Shown here: positions 26,573 to 34,563 of the stretch, in pieces
How positions within the stretch are numbered: the stretch's first letter is position 1
Layout of the letters: every line of letters begins with the position of its first letter
From: an uncultured Rickettsiales bacterium
GTDB taxonomy: Bacteria > Pseudomonadota > Alphaproteobacteria > Rickettsiales > UBA1997
Direction: 5' to 3'
Length of the DNA stretch: 37,519 nucleotides
NCBI GenBank assembly: GCA_905478165.1
Contig: CAJQHK010000004.1
Coordinates: 91,557-129,075, forward strand
Notes under the pieces: model-generated
Told to the model about the DNA's origin: nothing
Databases searched by the model: none
Seen by the model: only the letters and a program-made list of their open reading frames with translations
Position numbers and translations under genes: made by a program

Positions 26573-27823
26573 TTAAAACTGTATCTCCTTATAATCCATT
26601 ATTTGGTCAATTTTACCAATGGCAGAGAATGTAATGTTTTGCTTAGTTAAGCCCTCTCCATAGCTAGTTAAATCATTTATAGTAATTTTACTAATTTTGT
26701 CAATCAGCTCATTATGAGAAATTATTTTTCCATGATTTAAAATATTATTTCCTAATCTTTGGCAGCGAGAATCAGTATTTTCAAGAGACATGATAAGAGA
26801 TGATTTTACCTGATTTTTAGCCCTCTTGAGCTCAATATCTTCAATTTTACTACCAACCTTAGCAATCTCGCCCAAAGTTACCTTAATCAACTCATTTGTC
26901 TGATCTGGAGTTGTTCCGGCATAAATTCCAAAAACGCCACCATCAAAATAAGCCATGTTAAAAGCGTAAATTGAATAGGCTAAACCCCTCTTCTCCCTAA
27001 CTTCCTGAAAAAGTCGTGAGGACATGCCGCCTCCCAAAATTGAAGATAAAATTTGACCAGTATAATATTGATCATCAAGATAGGAATTAGACTTAAATCC
27101 CAAAACTACATTAATCTGCTCTAATTCATTTTTTTCTTTCCTAAAATCTCCGCCTTGATAGGAAGATTTTTCAATATCAGAAATTTTACCATTATTTAAA
27201 TTAGTAAAATATTTCTTAACATAATTACCAAAATCCTCTTCTGTTAAATTACCTGCAGCAGTGATACAAATATTAGAATTATGATATTTATTATTAACAT
27301 AATCAACCAGATGAGAACGATCAAAATTTTTAATATTTTCTTCAGGTCCCAAAATAGAGCGACCTAATGCCTGATTGGGGAAGGCAACTTCTTGAAAATA
27401 ATCAAAGATAATATCGTCAGGAGTGTCGTTAGTCATGGCAATTTCTTGCAAAATAACTCCTCTTTCCTTGTTCATTTCCTCCTGATCAAAAATGGAATTT
27501 TGTAAAATATCGCTTAAAAATTCGACAGCAAATTCTGAATGTTCTTTTAAAACTTTAACATAATAAACGGTTTTTTCACGAGATGTGTAGGCATTAATTC
27601 TGCCGCCGATATTATCAAATTCTTCTGCAATTTGCTTGGCAGTGCGAGTTTTAGTACCCTTAAAGGCCATATGTTCCAAAAAATGTGAAATACCATTATT
27701 TTCAAACTCCTCATTACGACTACCACTACCAACAAAAACGGCAATTGAAACAGATTCTACATCTGGCATATAATCGGCTGCATATCGAAGATTATTTGGT
27801 AATTTATTTATTTTCATTATCAT
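26573..27823 (-). CDS. M16 family zinc peptidase (processing-peptidase-like)
   Basis: A 416-residue inverzincin-type metallopeptidase. The HxxEH motif is HFLEH (His47, Glu50, His51), with the distal Glu in NKERGVILQEIAM. The Gly-rich and RY-type features of the C-terminal half (SILGGGMSSRLFQEVREKRGLAYSIYAF, split about 254-281) place it with the mitochondrial processing peptidase beta / YmxG group common in alphaproteobacteria. Its ATG overlaps the yebC stop by one base; a second ATG lies two codons in. Likely cytoplasmic or periplasmic peptide degradation; no signal peptide is seen, which favours the cytoplasm. Confidence 0.93.
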   Translation of the reverse strand: MIMKINKLPNNLRYAADYMPDVESVSIAVFVGSGSRNEEFENNGISHFLEHMAFKGTKTRTAKQIAEEFDNIGGRINAYTSREKTVYYVKVLKEHSEFAVEFLSDILQNSIFDQEEMNKERGVILQEIAMTNDTPDDIIFDYFQEVAFPNQALGRSILGPEENIKNFDRSHLVDYVNNKYHNSNICITAAGNLTEEDFGNYVKKYFTNLNNGKISDIEKSSYQGGDFRKEKNELEQINVVLGFKSNSYLDDQYYTGQILSSILGGGMSSRLFQEVREKRGLAYSIYAFNMAYFDGGVFGIYAGTTPDQTNELIKVTLGEIAKVGSKIEDIELKRAKNQVKSSLIMSLENTDSRCQRLGNNILNHGKIISHNELIDKISKITINDLTSYGEGLTKQNITFSAIGKIDQIMDYKEIQF

Positions 27824-28536
27824 TATATGTTGGTAAAAATATTTTGAACATCATCATCATCCTCTAGATTATCAATTAATTTAGTAACTTTTTCCATCAC
27901 CTCCTCACTAACTTCAACTTGATCTTTAGAAATCCAGCAAATTCTTGCTGATAATGGATCTCCAAATTTAGCAATTAAAGCGTCCCTAACTTTACTAAAA
28001 CTTTCCAATTCACAACTAATATGGTGCGACTCTTCAGATGACTCAACATCGCTAGCACCAACCTCAATAGCAATTTCAAACATATCATCTTCTGATGCCA
28101 CTTCAATTCCATATTCAATAACACCTAAATGCTCAAACATAAAATTTACCGAGCCAGTTTCACCAAGAGATCCTCCTGATTTAGAAAAAATACTTCTAAC
28201 TGAAGATGCTGTTCTATTTTTATTATCAGTTAAGGACTCAACAATTACTGCCACACCATTTGGCCCGTAACCTTCATAACGAATTTCTTCAAAATTATCA
28301 CCATCAGTTGTTGACATTGCTTTTTTAATAGCGCCGTCAATTCTATCCTTTGGCATGTTTTGCGACTTAGCAGTAATTATGGCGTTGCGAAGTCTAGGAT
28401 TAAATTCCGGATCTGGATTGCCAATTTTGGCCGCAACCGTAACCTCTTTTTGTAATTTGGTAAAAAGTTTTGCTCTTTTTGCATCTTGAGCGCCTTTTCG
28501 GTGTTTTATATTTGAAAACTTAGAATGTCCTGCCAT
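27823..28536 (-). CDS. yebC: YebC/TACO1-family translation/transcription regulator
   Basis: A 237-residue YebC family protein. The N-terminus MAGHSKFSNIKHRKGAQDAK is the family signature, followed by NPRLRNAI, SQNMPKDRIDGAIKKA, YEGYGPNGVAV, LTDNKNRTASSVRS and GGSLGETGSVNFMF. Family members act on ribosomes to relieve stalling at proline stretches, and some were described as DNA-binding regulators. The sequence is close in style to the rickettsial proteins. It sits between purD (29 bases upstream) and the M16 peptidase (one-base overlap). Confidence 0.96.
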   Translation of the reverse strand: MAGHSKFSNIKHRKGAQDAKRAKLFTKLQKEVTVAAKIGNPDPEFNPRLRNAIITAKSQNMPKDRIDGAIKKAMSTTDGDNFEEIRYEGYGPNGVAVIVESLTDNKNRTASSVRSIFSKSGGSLGETGSVNFMFEHLGVIEYGIEVASEDDMFEIAIEVGASDVESSEESHHISCELESFSKVRDALIAKFGDPLSARICWISKDQVEVSEEVMEKVTKLIDNLEDDDDVQNIFTNI

Positions 28537-28565
28537 TTTATTTCTTTTTTAGATTAAAAGTGATT

Positions 28566-29834
28566 TTATTTTTCTAATAATTTTTTTCCTATGTCTTTTC
28601 GATAATAGCAATCAGGCCATTTTACCTTACTGACAATTTGATAAGATTTGTTAATTGCAGATTTAAAATCATCTGCCAAAGCAACACAAGCCATAACTCT
28701 GCCGCCATCAGAAAGAATTTTGTTATTCTCTAATTTTGTACCGCAATGAAAAATAATCTCATCATCAAATAATTTATTCTCAATATCCTCAATTTCAAAC
28801 CCTTTTTTATAGCTCTCAGGATAACCATTACTCGCTAAAATAACGCAAACTGATTTTTTATCAGAAAATTCTATTGTAATTTTACTTAATTGACCATCAA
28901 TTGTAGCATTAATAATGTCTAAAAGATCAGTTTTCAATCTTGGTAATATAACTTCTGCCTCTGGATCACCAAACCTGATATTAAATTCTAATAATTTAGG
29001 ACCCTCTTTTGTTAAAATAATACCAGCAAATAAAATACCAACAAAAGGACAATTTTCATTTTCCATAGCATCTAAAGTAGGCTGAATAATATTTTCTAAA
29101 ATATTATTTTTAAGATCTTCATTAATAAAAGGTGATGGCGAATAAGCTCCCATACCACCAGTATTTAATCCAATATCACCATCACCTATTTTTTTGTGAT
29201 CGCCTGCTGTTCCAAAAAATTTAGCATTTTTACCGTCAGAAATTGCAAAAAAACTAACTTCTTCACCTTCTAAAAACTCTTCAATAATGATTTTTTTGCC
29301 AGCAGAACCAAATTTACCAGAAAAAATTTCATTAATAGCATTTTTAGCGTCTTCTTTTGTTTCTGAAATTATCACACCTTTTCCGGCAGCTAAGCCGTCA
29401 GTTTTAATTACTGCTGGTAGGTCAATTTTATCTAAAAATTCAATGGCCTCAGAAGCCTTACCAAAGGATTGGTATTTAGCGGTTGAGATGTTGTATTTTT
29501 TACAAAGATCTTTCATAAAAATCTTTGAACCTTCCAATTTAGACGCCTCTTTACTTGATCCAAAAACTCTAATATGATTTTCTTGCAAAAAATCAGTTAA
29601 ACCATCAACTAAAGGCTGTTCAGGACCAATTACTACCAAATCAATATCATGTTTTTGACAAAATTCAAGAATTTCTTGGTGATTATCAGAATTTATATTA
29701 GACGGAGTTGTGATTTTAGAAATTTTAGCATTAGAGGTTGCGGAAAAAATTTTATCAACCTTATTTGATTTTAATAAGGAGTAAATTATGGCATTTTCGC
29801 GCCCACCAGAGCCAATGATAAGAATTTTAGTCAT
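28566..29834 (-). CDS. purD: Phosphoribosylamine-glycine ligase (GAR synthetase)
   Basis: Second step of de novo purine synthesis: phosphoribosylamine plus glycine plus ATP to GAR. The N-terminal strand is ILIIGSGGRENAI (4-16). The ATP-grasp region includes AVIKTDGLAAGKGV, EEFLEGEEVSFF, DHKKIGDGDIGLNTGGMGAYSPSP (split about 207-230) and LEFNIRFGDPEAEVILPRL. 422 residues, complete. Its leader, between cyoD and the ATG, consists almost entirely of the nested palindromic element, 18 bases before the start. Presence of purD implies the organism can make purines, unlike Rickettsia proper. Confidence 0.96.
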   Translation of the reverse strand: MTKILIIGSGGRENAIIYSLLKSNKVDKIFSATSNAKISKITTPSNINSDNHQEILEFCQKHDIDLVVIGPEQPLVDGLTDFLQENHIRVFGSSKEASKLEGSKIFMKDLCKKYNISTAKYQSFGKASEAIEFLDKIDLPAVIKTDGLAAGKGVIISETKEDAKNAINEIFSGKFGSAGKKIIIEEFLEGEEVSFFAISDGKNAKFFGTAGDHKKIGDGDIGLNTGGMGAYSPSPFINEDLKNNILENIIQPTLDAMENENCPFVGILFAGIILTKEGPKLLEFNIRFGDPEAEVILPRLKTDLLDIINATIDGQLSKITIEFSDKKSVCVILASNGYPESYKKGFEIEDIENKLFDDEIIFHCGTKLENNKILSDGGRVMACVALADDFKSAINKSYQIVSKVKWPDCYYRKDIGKKLLEK

Positions 29835-29852
29835 TATTTTGTAAATTTAGGG

Positions 29853-29991
29853 TTATCGCAAAAATAACTTACATTATTTAATAAAATATTTTGGTTTTTA
29901 GATTTTGCTTTTAATCGCAGTCGTAACTGCCTACCTCAAGATTAAAAACAAAAAGATGAAGATTGAGTATGTAAGTTATTTTTATCGATAA
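29853..29991. repeat. Nested palindromic (MITE-like) element between cyoD and purD
   Basis: A segment of about 139 bases is bounded by near-perfect terminal inverted repeats of 22-23 bases (29853-29874 and 29969-29991); both contain AAAAATAACTTACAT or its exact complement, with TTATCG at the outer edge and one small indel. Inside it, TTTTAATC (29909-29916) pairs with GATTAAAA (29940-29947), and at the centre GCAGT-CGTA-ACTGC (29917-29930) forms a small hairpin. The whole could fold as one long hairpin. It encodes no protein. It starts within a few bases of the cyoD stop and ends 18 bases before purD, so it also forms the purD leader. Confidence 0.65.
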
Positions 29992-29994
29992 TGC

Positions 29995-30306
29995 TTAATG
30001 CCCCATATTATAATTTAAGTGGTACATAACCCAAATAGAACCAGCAACTAAAATAAAAATAACAATTAAACTAAAGATAAAGGAATACAAATTCCATCTT
30101 GGCTTATCCTCATCTCCCATATGTAAAAAATAGACCAATTGAAAAATTAATTGCGTAATAGCAAAAACTACAATTGCAATAATAATTCCAATTCTATCAA
30201 AATATTGATTAGTAACGGTAAAGTAGGATGCTAAAGTTAAAATTACTGATGCAATAAAACCGATAATGTAAGATTTGTAACTTTGTGCTATATTTTTTGT
30301 TTCCAT
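29995..30306 (-). CDS. cyoD: Cytochrome o ubiquinol oxidase subunit IV
   Basis: Small membrane subunit of the cytochrome bo3 quinol oxidase. 103 residues with three hydrophobic segments (about 12-28, 41-60 and 76-95). The family block FQLVYFLHMGDEDKPRWN (about 55-72) is clear. CyoD helps assemble the CuB centre in subunit I. In most genomes it follows cyoA, cyoB and cyoC, but here the gene upstream is rnd and none of the catalytic subunits is in the window. It is therefore displaced from the operon or orphaned. Confidence 0.9.
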   Translation of the reverse strand: METKNIAQSYKSYIIGFIASVILTLASYFTVTNQYFDRIGIIIAIVVFAITQLIFQLVYFLHMGDEDKPRWNLYSFIFSLIVIFILVAGSIWVMYHLNYNMGH

Positions 30307-30365
30307 AATTTGATAATGATAAATTTATTAATATTTTTTGGATTGCAGGATTTTGTTGCCAAAAA

Positions 30366-30980
30366 TTAATGGCTAAAAATATCTATATTTTCAAGACCTA
30401 TTAAATCCAATTTACTCCTAACTTCCAGAAACCTAAAGCAATCTTTTGCTAAATTTAATTTATTTTCTTTTTCCAGCATCTTTACTAAATTATCTTCTAA
30501 ATCATGAAGGTATAAAACGTCAGATGCGGCGTAATTAATTTGCTTTTTTGATAATTGATCAGCACCCCAATAAGAAGATTGCTGCTGTTTAGAAATTTCA
30601 ATATTTAAAATTTCAGAAAGTAATGATTTTAAACCATGGTGATCACTATAAGTTCTAACTAATTTTGAAGCAATCTTGGTACAAAAAATATTTTTTATCT
30701 TAATATTAAAGTTGAAATTAATCATATTGACATCAAATCTAGCAAAATGAAAAATCTTTTGAACCTGATCATTTTCTAGAATTTTACGAAGATTGGGGGA
30801 GGAAAAATCATAATCCTTTTCAAACTGCACTAAATGAGCGTTACCGTCTCCAGAAGAAATTTGAAAAACACAAAGTCGATCACTTTTAACCTTTAAACCC
30901 ATGGTCTCGGTATCAATTGCGACTGATTTACCTAAATCTAAATTATCAGGAAGATCATTTTTATAAAGAAAATTACTCAT
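30366..30980 (-). CDS. rnd: Ribonuclease D-like 3'-5' exonuclease
   Basis: A 204-residue single-domain DEDD exonuclease acting on tRNA 3' ends. Exo I is AIDTETMGL (Asp23, Glu25), Exo II is in KIFHFARFDVNMI, and Exo III is YAASDVLYLHDL, the DEDDy form with Tyr. It lacks the HRDC domains of the E. coli enzyme, as is usual in alphaproteobacteria. The ATG overlaps the nagZ stop by one base, so it belongs to the feoA-feoB-nagZ-rnd run. Confidence 0.92.
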   Translation of the reverse strand: MSNFLYKNDLPDNLDLGKSVAIDTETMGLKVKSDRLCVFQISSGDGNAHLVQFEKDYDFSSPNLRKILENDQVQKIFHFARFDVNMINFNFNIKIKNIFCTKIASKLVRTYSDHHGLKSLLSEILNIEISKQQQSSYWGADQLSKKQINYAASDVLYLHDLEDNLVKMLEKENKLNLAKDCFRFLEVRSKLDLIGLENIDIFSH

Positions 30981-31903
30981 TAATTTATTAATTTATTTAA
31001 GACATTATCATCAATATAATCAAGTGAATCATTAATTTCCAGCATTTCTTTTATATCACCATTACAATGCAAAATTAAATCACAACCAGCATTGAGAGAT
31101 TTTTTTACTTTCTCAGTAAAAGAACCTTTTAAAGCCTTCATCGATAAGTCATCAGTCATTATGATATTTTTAAAACCTATGTCATTCCTAATGATATCTA
31201 TTATTTTTTTAGACATCGTTGCTGGGTTTTGATTATCAATTTTTGAATATAAAATATGAGCTGTCATAGCGAACTTAATATCTGATAATTCCTTAAATGG
31301 TACAAAATCAGTCATTCGCAACTCTTCCAAACTAGCATCAACTATTGGCAGTTCTAAATGGCTATCGGCAAGAGCACGACCATGACCTGGAATATGTTTA
31401 ATTATTGGAAAAATTCCATTATCAAGATGAGCGTTAGAAATAACCCTACCTAAATCACTGATTTGTTTAGAATTTTTACCAAAGGAGCGACACTTAACGA
31501 CGTCATGAGTATCTTCAAAATTAATATCTAAAATTGGAGTACAGTTACTATTAATACCAACTTCCTTAAGATCATTACTGAGGTCTGTAAAATTTTCATA
31601 ACATTTTTTACGGGCTAAATCAGGATTCTCTAAATAAAGATTGGCGAAATATTCTCCGGAAGGATATTTTTTCCAATTTGGCTCAGACATTCTTTGTACC
31701 CTACCCCCCTCTTGATCAATTAAGATAAAAATATTTTGACCACAAAGATCTTTCAAAGAGTCAGTTAGTTTTTTTACCTGTTTTTTATCTCTAATATTTC
31801 TGGCAAACAAAATAAAACCAACTGGCATTACTTTTTTGAAGAAAGTTATCTCCTCAAAATTTAATTCTAATGATGTTAAGCCAAAAATTACTGATTTTTT
31901 CAT
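30980..31903 (-). CDS. nagZ: Beta-N-acetylhexosaminidase (peptidoglycan recycling)
   Basis: Glycoside hydrolase family 3 enzyme that removes GlcNAc from muropeptides in the cytoplasm. The substrate-binding motif KHIPGHGRALADSHLELP (about 172-189) contains the catalytic His of the GH3 NagZ loop, and the nucleophile Asp is in IMTDDLSMKAL. The N-terminus has ILIDQEGGRVQRM. 307 residues, a little short but complete. Start is four bases after the feoB stop. Presence implies a peptidoglycan cycle. Confidence 0.93.
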   Translation of the reverse strand: MKKSVIFGLTSLELNFEEITFFKKVMPVGFILFARNIRDKKQVKKLTDSLKDLCGQNIFILIDQEGGRVQRMSEPNWKKYPSGEYFANLYLENPDLARKKCYENFTDLSNDLKEVGINSNCTPILDINFEDTHDVVKCRSFGKNSKQISDLGRVISNAHLDNGIFPIIKHIPGHGRALADSHLELPIVDASLEELRMTDFVPFKELSDIKFAMTAHILYSKIDNQNPATMSKKIIDIIRNDIGFKNIIMTDDLSMKALKGSFTEKVKKSLNAGCDLILHCNGDIKEMLEINDSLDYIDDNVLNKLIN

Positions 31904-31907
31904 AACT

Positions 31908-34061
31908 TTATATTAAAATAGCTAATTGATAAAAAATAACCGCCACAATATAAGCGATGGAAGTTGACCAAATCGCGCTTAATATAGCCCACTTTTTACC
32001 AATTTCTTTTTTAGATGTAACCAGAGCCGTCATACAAGGAGAATAAAGCAAGATAAATAATAAAAAAGCAAAAGCGCCTATTTTACCATTAAACTTCTCT
32101 CTCATACTCTTAAAAGTAGAAATTTTAACCTCTTGCTTTTGTGATTCGATCTCCAAATTTTTAATATTGTCAATTCTTATTCCTATGGGATCGGTAATTT
32201 TATTAGAAAGATCAATTAAATTATTATTAAGAGTTGTAAAAGCTAATCTAAAATCAGAGAGAAAATTATAGTCACTATTGTCGCTTTCCAAATCTTGATT
32301 ACCGTAAAGATTATCTAAAGTTCCGACCAAAACTTCCTTGGCAAACATACCAGTAAAAATTCCAACCACTGCCTGCCAATTATCCTTCTCAATACCCATT
32401 GGATAAAAAATTGGTGCCGTAGCTTTACCAACCTTAGAAAGGATAGAATTTTCATTATTTTTTTGAAAAGAAAAATCAGTTCCAAAAGAATTTAACATAG
32501 TCAGGACAATAATTATTGGAATAAGATTTTTTCCAGTACTGAAAATAAAGTTTTTAACTTTTATATAGCTATCCTTAATAATAATGCCAAATTTTGGCAT
32601 GGAAAAGGGCGGTAAATCTAAGATTATACTTCCAGATTCACTCTTTACAAAACTTCTATTTAGAATAAATCCTGTAATTATGGCCAAAATTAATCCAGTT
32701 AAATATAGTAAAAAAATAATATTCTGTCCATTTTCTGGAAAAAATGCTGCAGCAAACAAAATATAAACTGGCATCTTAGCGCCACAAGAAACGAAAGGTA
32801 ACATAAAATTTGTTATTACCCTATGTTTAAAATTTTTCATAGTTCTGGTGCTCATAATAGCTGGCACTGTGCAACCAAAACCCATAGCAAGCGAAACAAA
32901 GCTTTTGTCAGGAAGCCCTGCCAATTTAGTAAATCTCCTTGAAATAAAGGCCAGTCTTGTCATATAGCCTGTATTTTCTAGTAAATTTAAAAACAAATAT
33001 AAAAAGAAAATAATTGGAATAAAATTACATAAGGTTTTAACAGCCCCGCCAACACCGTGAGAAAGGATAATTATCAATGATTTAGGGAAATTTAAAGAAG
33101 AAAAAATAATTTCAGTAAAATCAACGAAAATCGAGCCAGCGATAATATCAAAAAAATCAATGAAAGAACCTCCAAGATTAATAGCAAAGAAAAACATTGA
33201 ATAAAGCGTTGCTAAAAATACAAATATTCCAACAAAAGGATTCATGATGATATGATCAATTTTATCGGAAATATTACGAGTAAAGATAGAATCTTTTCTT
33301 AAAATTGAAGTAAGGATAGTGTTAATAAATTTATAACGATCATTAATAATATTAAAGTCAATCTTATCCCCAGAATTTTGAGAAATAATTTTTTCTTCTT
33401 CAGCAGTAAATTTAGATTTTGATTCTAATTTAATTTTTGATTCTTTTAAATATTCTAAAGTTTGCCATTTATTAAGATTGGTTTTTTTAGAAATTACGTC
33501 AGTTGCTTCATTAATTTTTTTATTAAATTCCACCCCCCTTTTTGGTAGATTTTTATTTTGACAGATATCAACAATAGCTCTTTTTAATTCTTCAATATTA
33601 TTATCCTTAGAGTTAATTTTAACAATTTTAATACCAAATATTTCTGACAAACGATTGGTGTCAATAAAAATTTTAGCTTTATCATGCAAATCCATCATAT
33701 TTAAAACCAAAATCATTGGCTTATTGAGATCAATTAATTCTGTAGTCAAAAAGAGTGATTTTTCTAGATTTGAAGAATCAACAATGTTAAGAAAAATTTG
33801 ATCTTCATTTTCTATGATATTTTTTTGAGAAATTTTTTCATCCTCAGATTTAGAAATTGCAGAATCAAGAGAATAAATTCCTGGTAGATCAAGGATTTGA
33901 TATTGTTTACCCTTTTCTTTAAAAAAACCATATTTTTTGTCAATAGTAACGCCAGACCAATTACCAGTTTTTTGATTTTTTCCAGTTAAGAGATTAAAAA
34001 TTGTAGATTTTCCAGCATTCGGATTACCAATTAAGGCAATTTGTGGAAACTTTTGATGCAT
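31908..34061 (-). CDS. feoB: Ferrous iron transport protein B
   Basis: Inner-membrane Fe(II) transporter with an N-terminal G domain. The ATG at 34061 gives MHQKFPQIALIGNPNAGKST, the family start; an upstream TTG at 34088 would add nine unneeded residues and overlap feoA. G-motifs: GNPNAGKST (G1), NWSGVTIDKK (G2), LDLPGIYSL (G3), NMMD (G4). The Gate regions have VGGAVKTLCNFIP and MGFGCTVPAIMSTR with a conserved Cys, and FVSCGAKMPVYIL. About ten membrane segments and 717 residues. It follows feoA by one base. Confidence 0.95.
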   Translation of the reverse strand: MHQKFPQIALIGNPNAGKSTIFNLLTGKNQKTGNWSGVTIDKKYGFFKEKGKQYQILDLPGIYSLDSAISKSEDEKISQKNIIENEDQIFLNIVDSSNLEKSLFLTTELIDLNKPMILVLNMMDLHDKAKIFIDTNRLSEIFGIKIVKINSKDNNIEELKRAIVDICQNKNLPKRGVEFNKKINEATDVISKKTNLNKWQTLEYLKESKIKLESKSKFTAEEEKIISQNSGDKIDFNIINDRYKFINTILTSILRKDSIFTRNISDKIDHIIMNPFVGIFVFLATLYSMFFFAINLGGSFIDFFDIIAGSIFVDFTEIIFSSLNFPKSLIIILSHGVGGAVKTLCNFIPIIFFLYLFLNLLENTGYMTRLAFISRRFTKLAGLPDKSFVSLAMGFGCTVPAIMSTRTMKNFKHRVITNFMLPFVSCGAKMPVYILFAAAFFPENGQNIIFLLYLTGLILAIITGFILNRSFVKSESGSIILDLPPFSMPKFGIIIKDSYIKVKNFIFSTGKNLIPIIIVLTMLNSFGTDFSFQKNNENSILSKVGKATAPIFYPMGIEKDNWQAVVGIFTGMFAKEVLVGTLDNLYGNQDLESDNSDYNFLSDFRLAFTTLNNNLIDLSNKITDPIGIRIDNIKNLEIESQKQEVKISTFKSMREKFNGKIGAFAFLLFILLYSPCMTALVTSKKEIGKKWAILSAIWSTSIAYIVAVIFYQLAILI

Positions 34062-34062
34062 T

Positions 34063-34278
34063 TTAATGACAGAATATTTTACTAGCAATGTCAGCAGATA
34101 GAACTAACCTCATATTATCTTTAGCAATTATTACCGCATCGCGATATTTTTGTAAAATTCTTACCTTAGCGCCAACACCAAAATTCATCACCATTAATTG
34201 ATGATTATCATTGGACGACTCCTCTAAGGCAGAAATCACTAAATCTTGGTTAATATTGGCCGCAAAAAGATTTTTCAT
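34063..34278 (-). CDS. feoA: Ferrous iron transport protein A
   Basis: A small SH3-like accessory protein of FeoB, 71 residues from the ATG at 34278. Hydrophobic core positions, VMNFGVGAKVRILQKYRD, then AVIIAKDNMRLVLSADIASKI, follow the FeoA pattern. A longer reading from a TTG at 34335 would add a poly-Ile/Leu stretch that is simply the translation of the Fur-box-like sequence, so the later start is much better. FeoB follows immediately. Confidence 0.85.
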   Translation of the reverse strand: MKNLFAANINQDLVISALEESSNDNHQLMVMNFGVGAKVRILQKYRDAVIIAKDNMRLVLSADIASKIFCH

Positions 34279-34293
34279 ATCATAAATTTTAAA

Positions 34294-34312
34294 GATTATG
34301 ATAATGATAATC
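34294..34312. promoter_or_regulatory. Fur-box-like operator upstream of feoA
   Basis: GATTATGATAATGATAATC matches the E. coli-type Fur consensus at 16 of 19 positions and is itself a palindrome with GATTAT/ATAATC arms. It lies 16 bases upstream of the feoA ATG. Iron-loaded Fur would repress transcription of feoA-feoB and whatever is cotranscribed (nagZ, rnd and possibly cyoD). The transcription start was not determined. Confidence 0.7.
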
Positions 34313-34381
34313 AATAACAATTTATCAATAGTCAAGAATATTCACAAATTTTAGTATGTACCGTAATAAACTTTCGTTAGT

Positions 34382-34549
34382 TTAGTATAAACTCCCACCA
34401 AAATCTTTAATTCTGGCGAGGGTTGTATTAATAAAACTATATTTTCTAGAACTACTTAATATTCCATTACCATATAATGACGTGATTTTATTTGATTTTA
34501 TGTATCTTTCAGGCAGAATCTTTAAGAAAGCTAAGATAGGTTCTTTAAA
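34382..34549 (-). other. Intergenic open frame without a start (possible remnant)
   Basis: In the spacer between feoA and the RNA methyltransferase, the minus strand is open for 55 codons and reads like protein (EPILAFLKILPERYIKSNK, then SLYGNGILSSSRKYSF). It has no ATG, GTG or TTG near its beginning. I recognise no family. It may be a decayed gene or chance. Confidence 0.2.
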
Positions 34550-34563
34550 TTAAAATAATAAAA

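Noticed and set aside
34279-34335. N-terminal extension of FeoA with a poly-Ile stretch
   Set aside because: It needs a TTG start and translates the Fur-box-like site; FeoA homologues begin at the later ATG.
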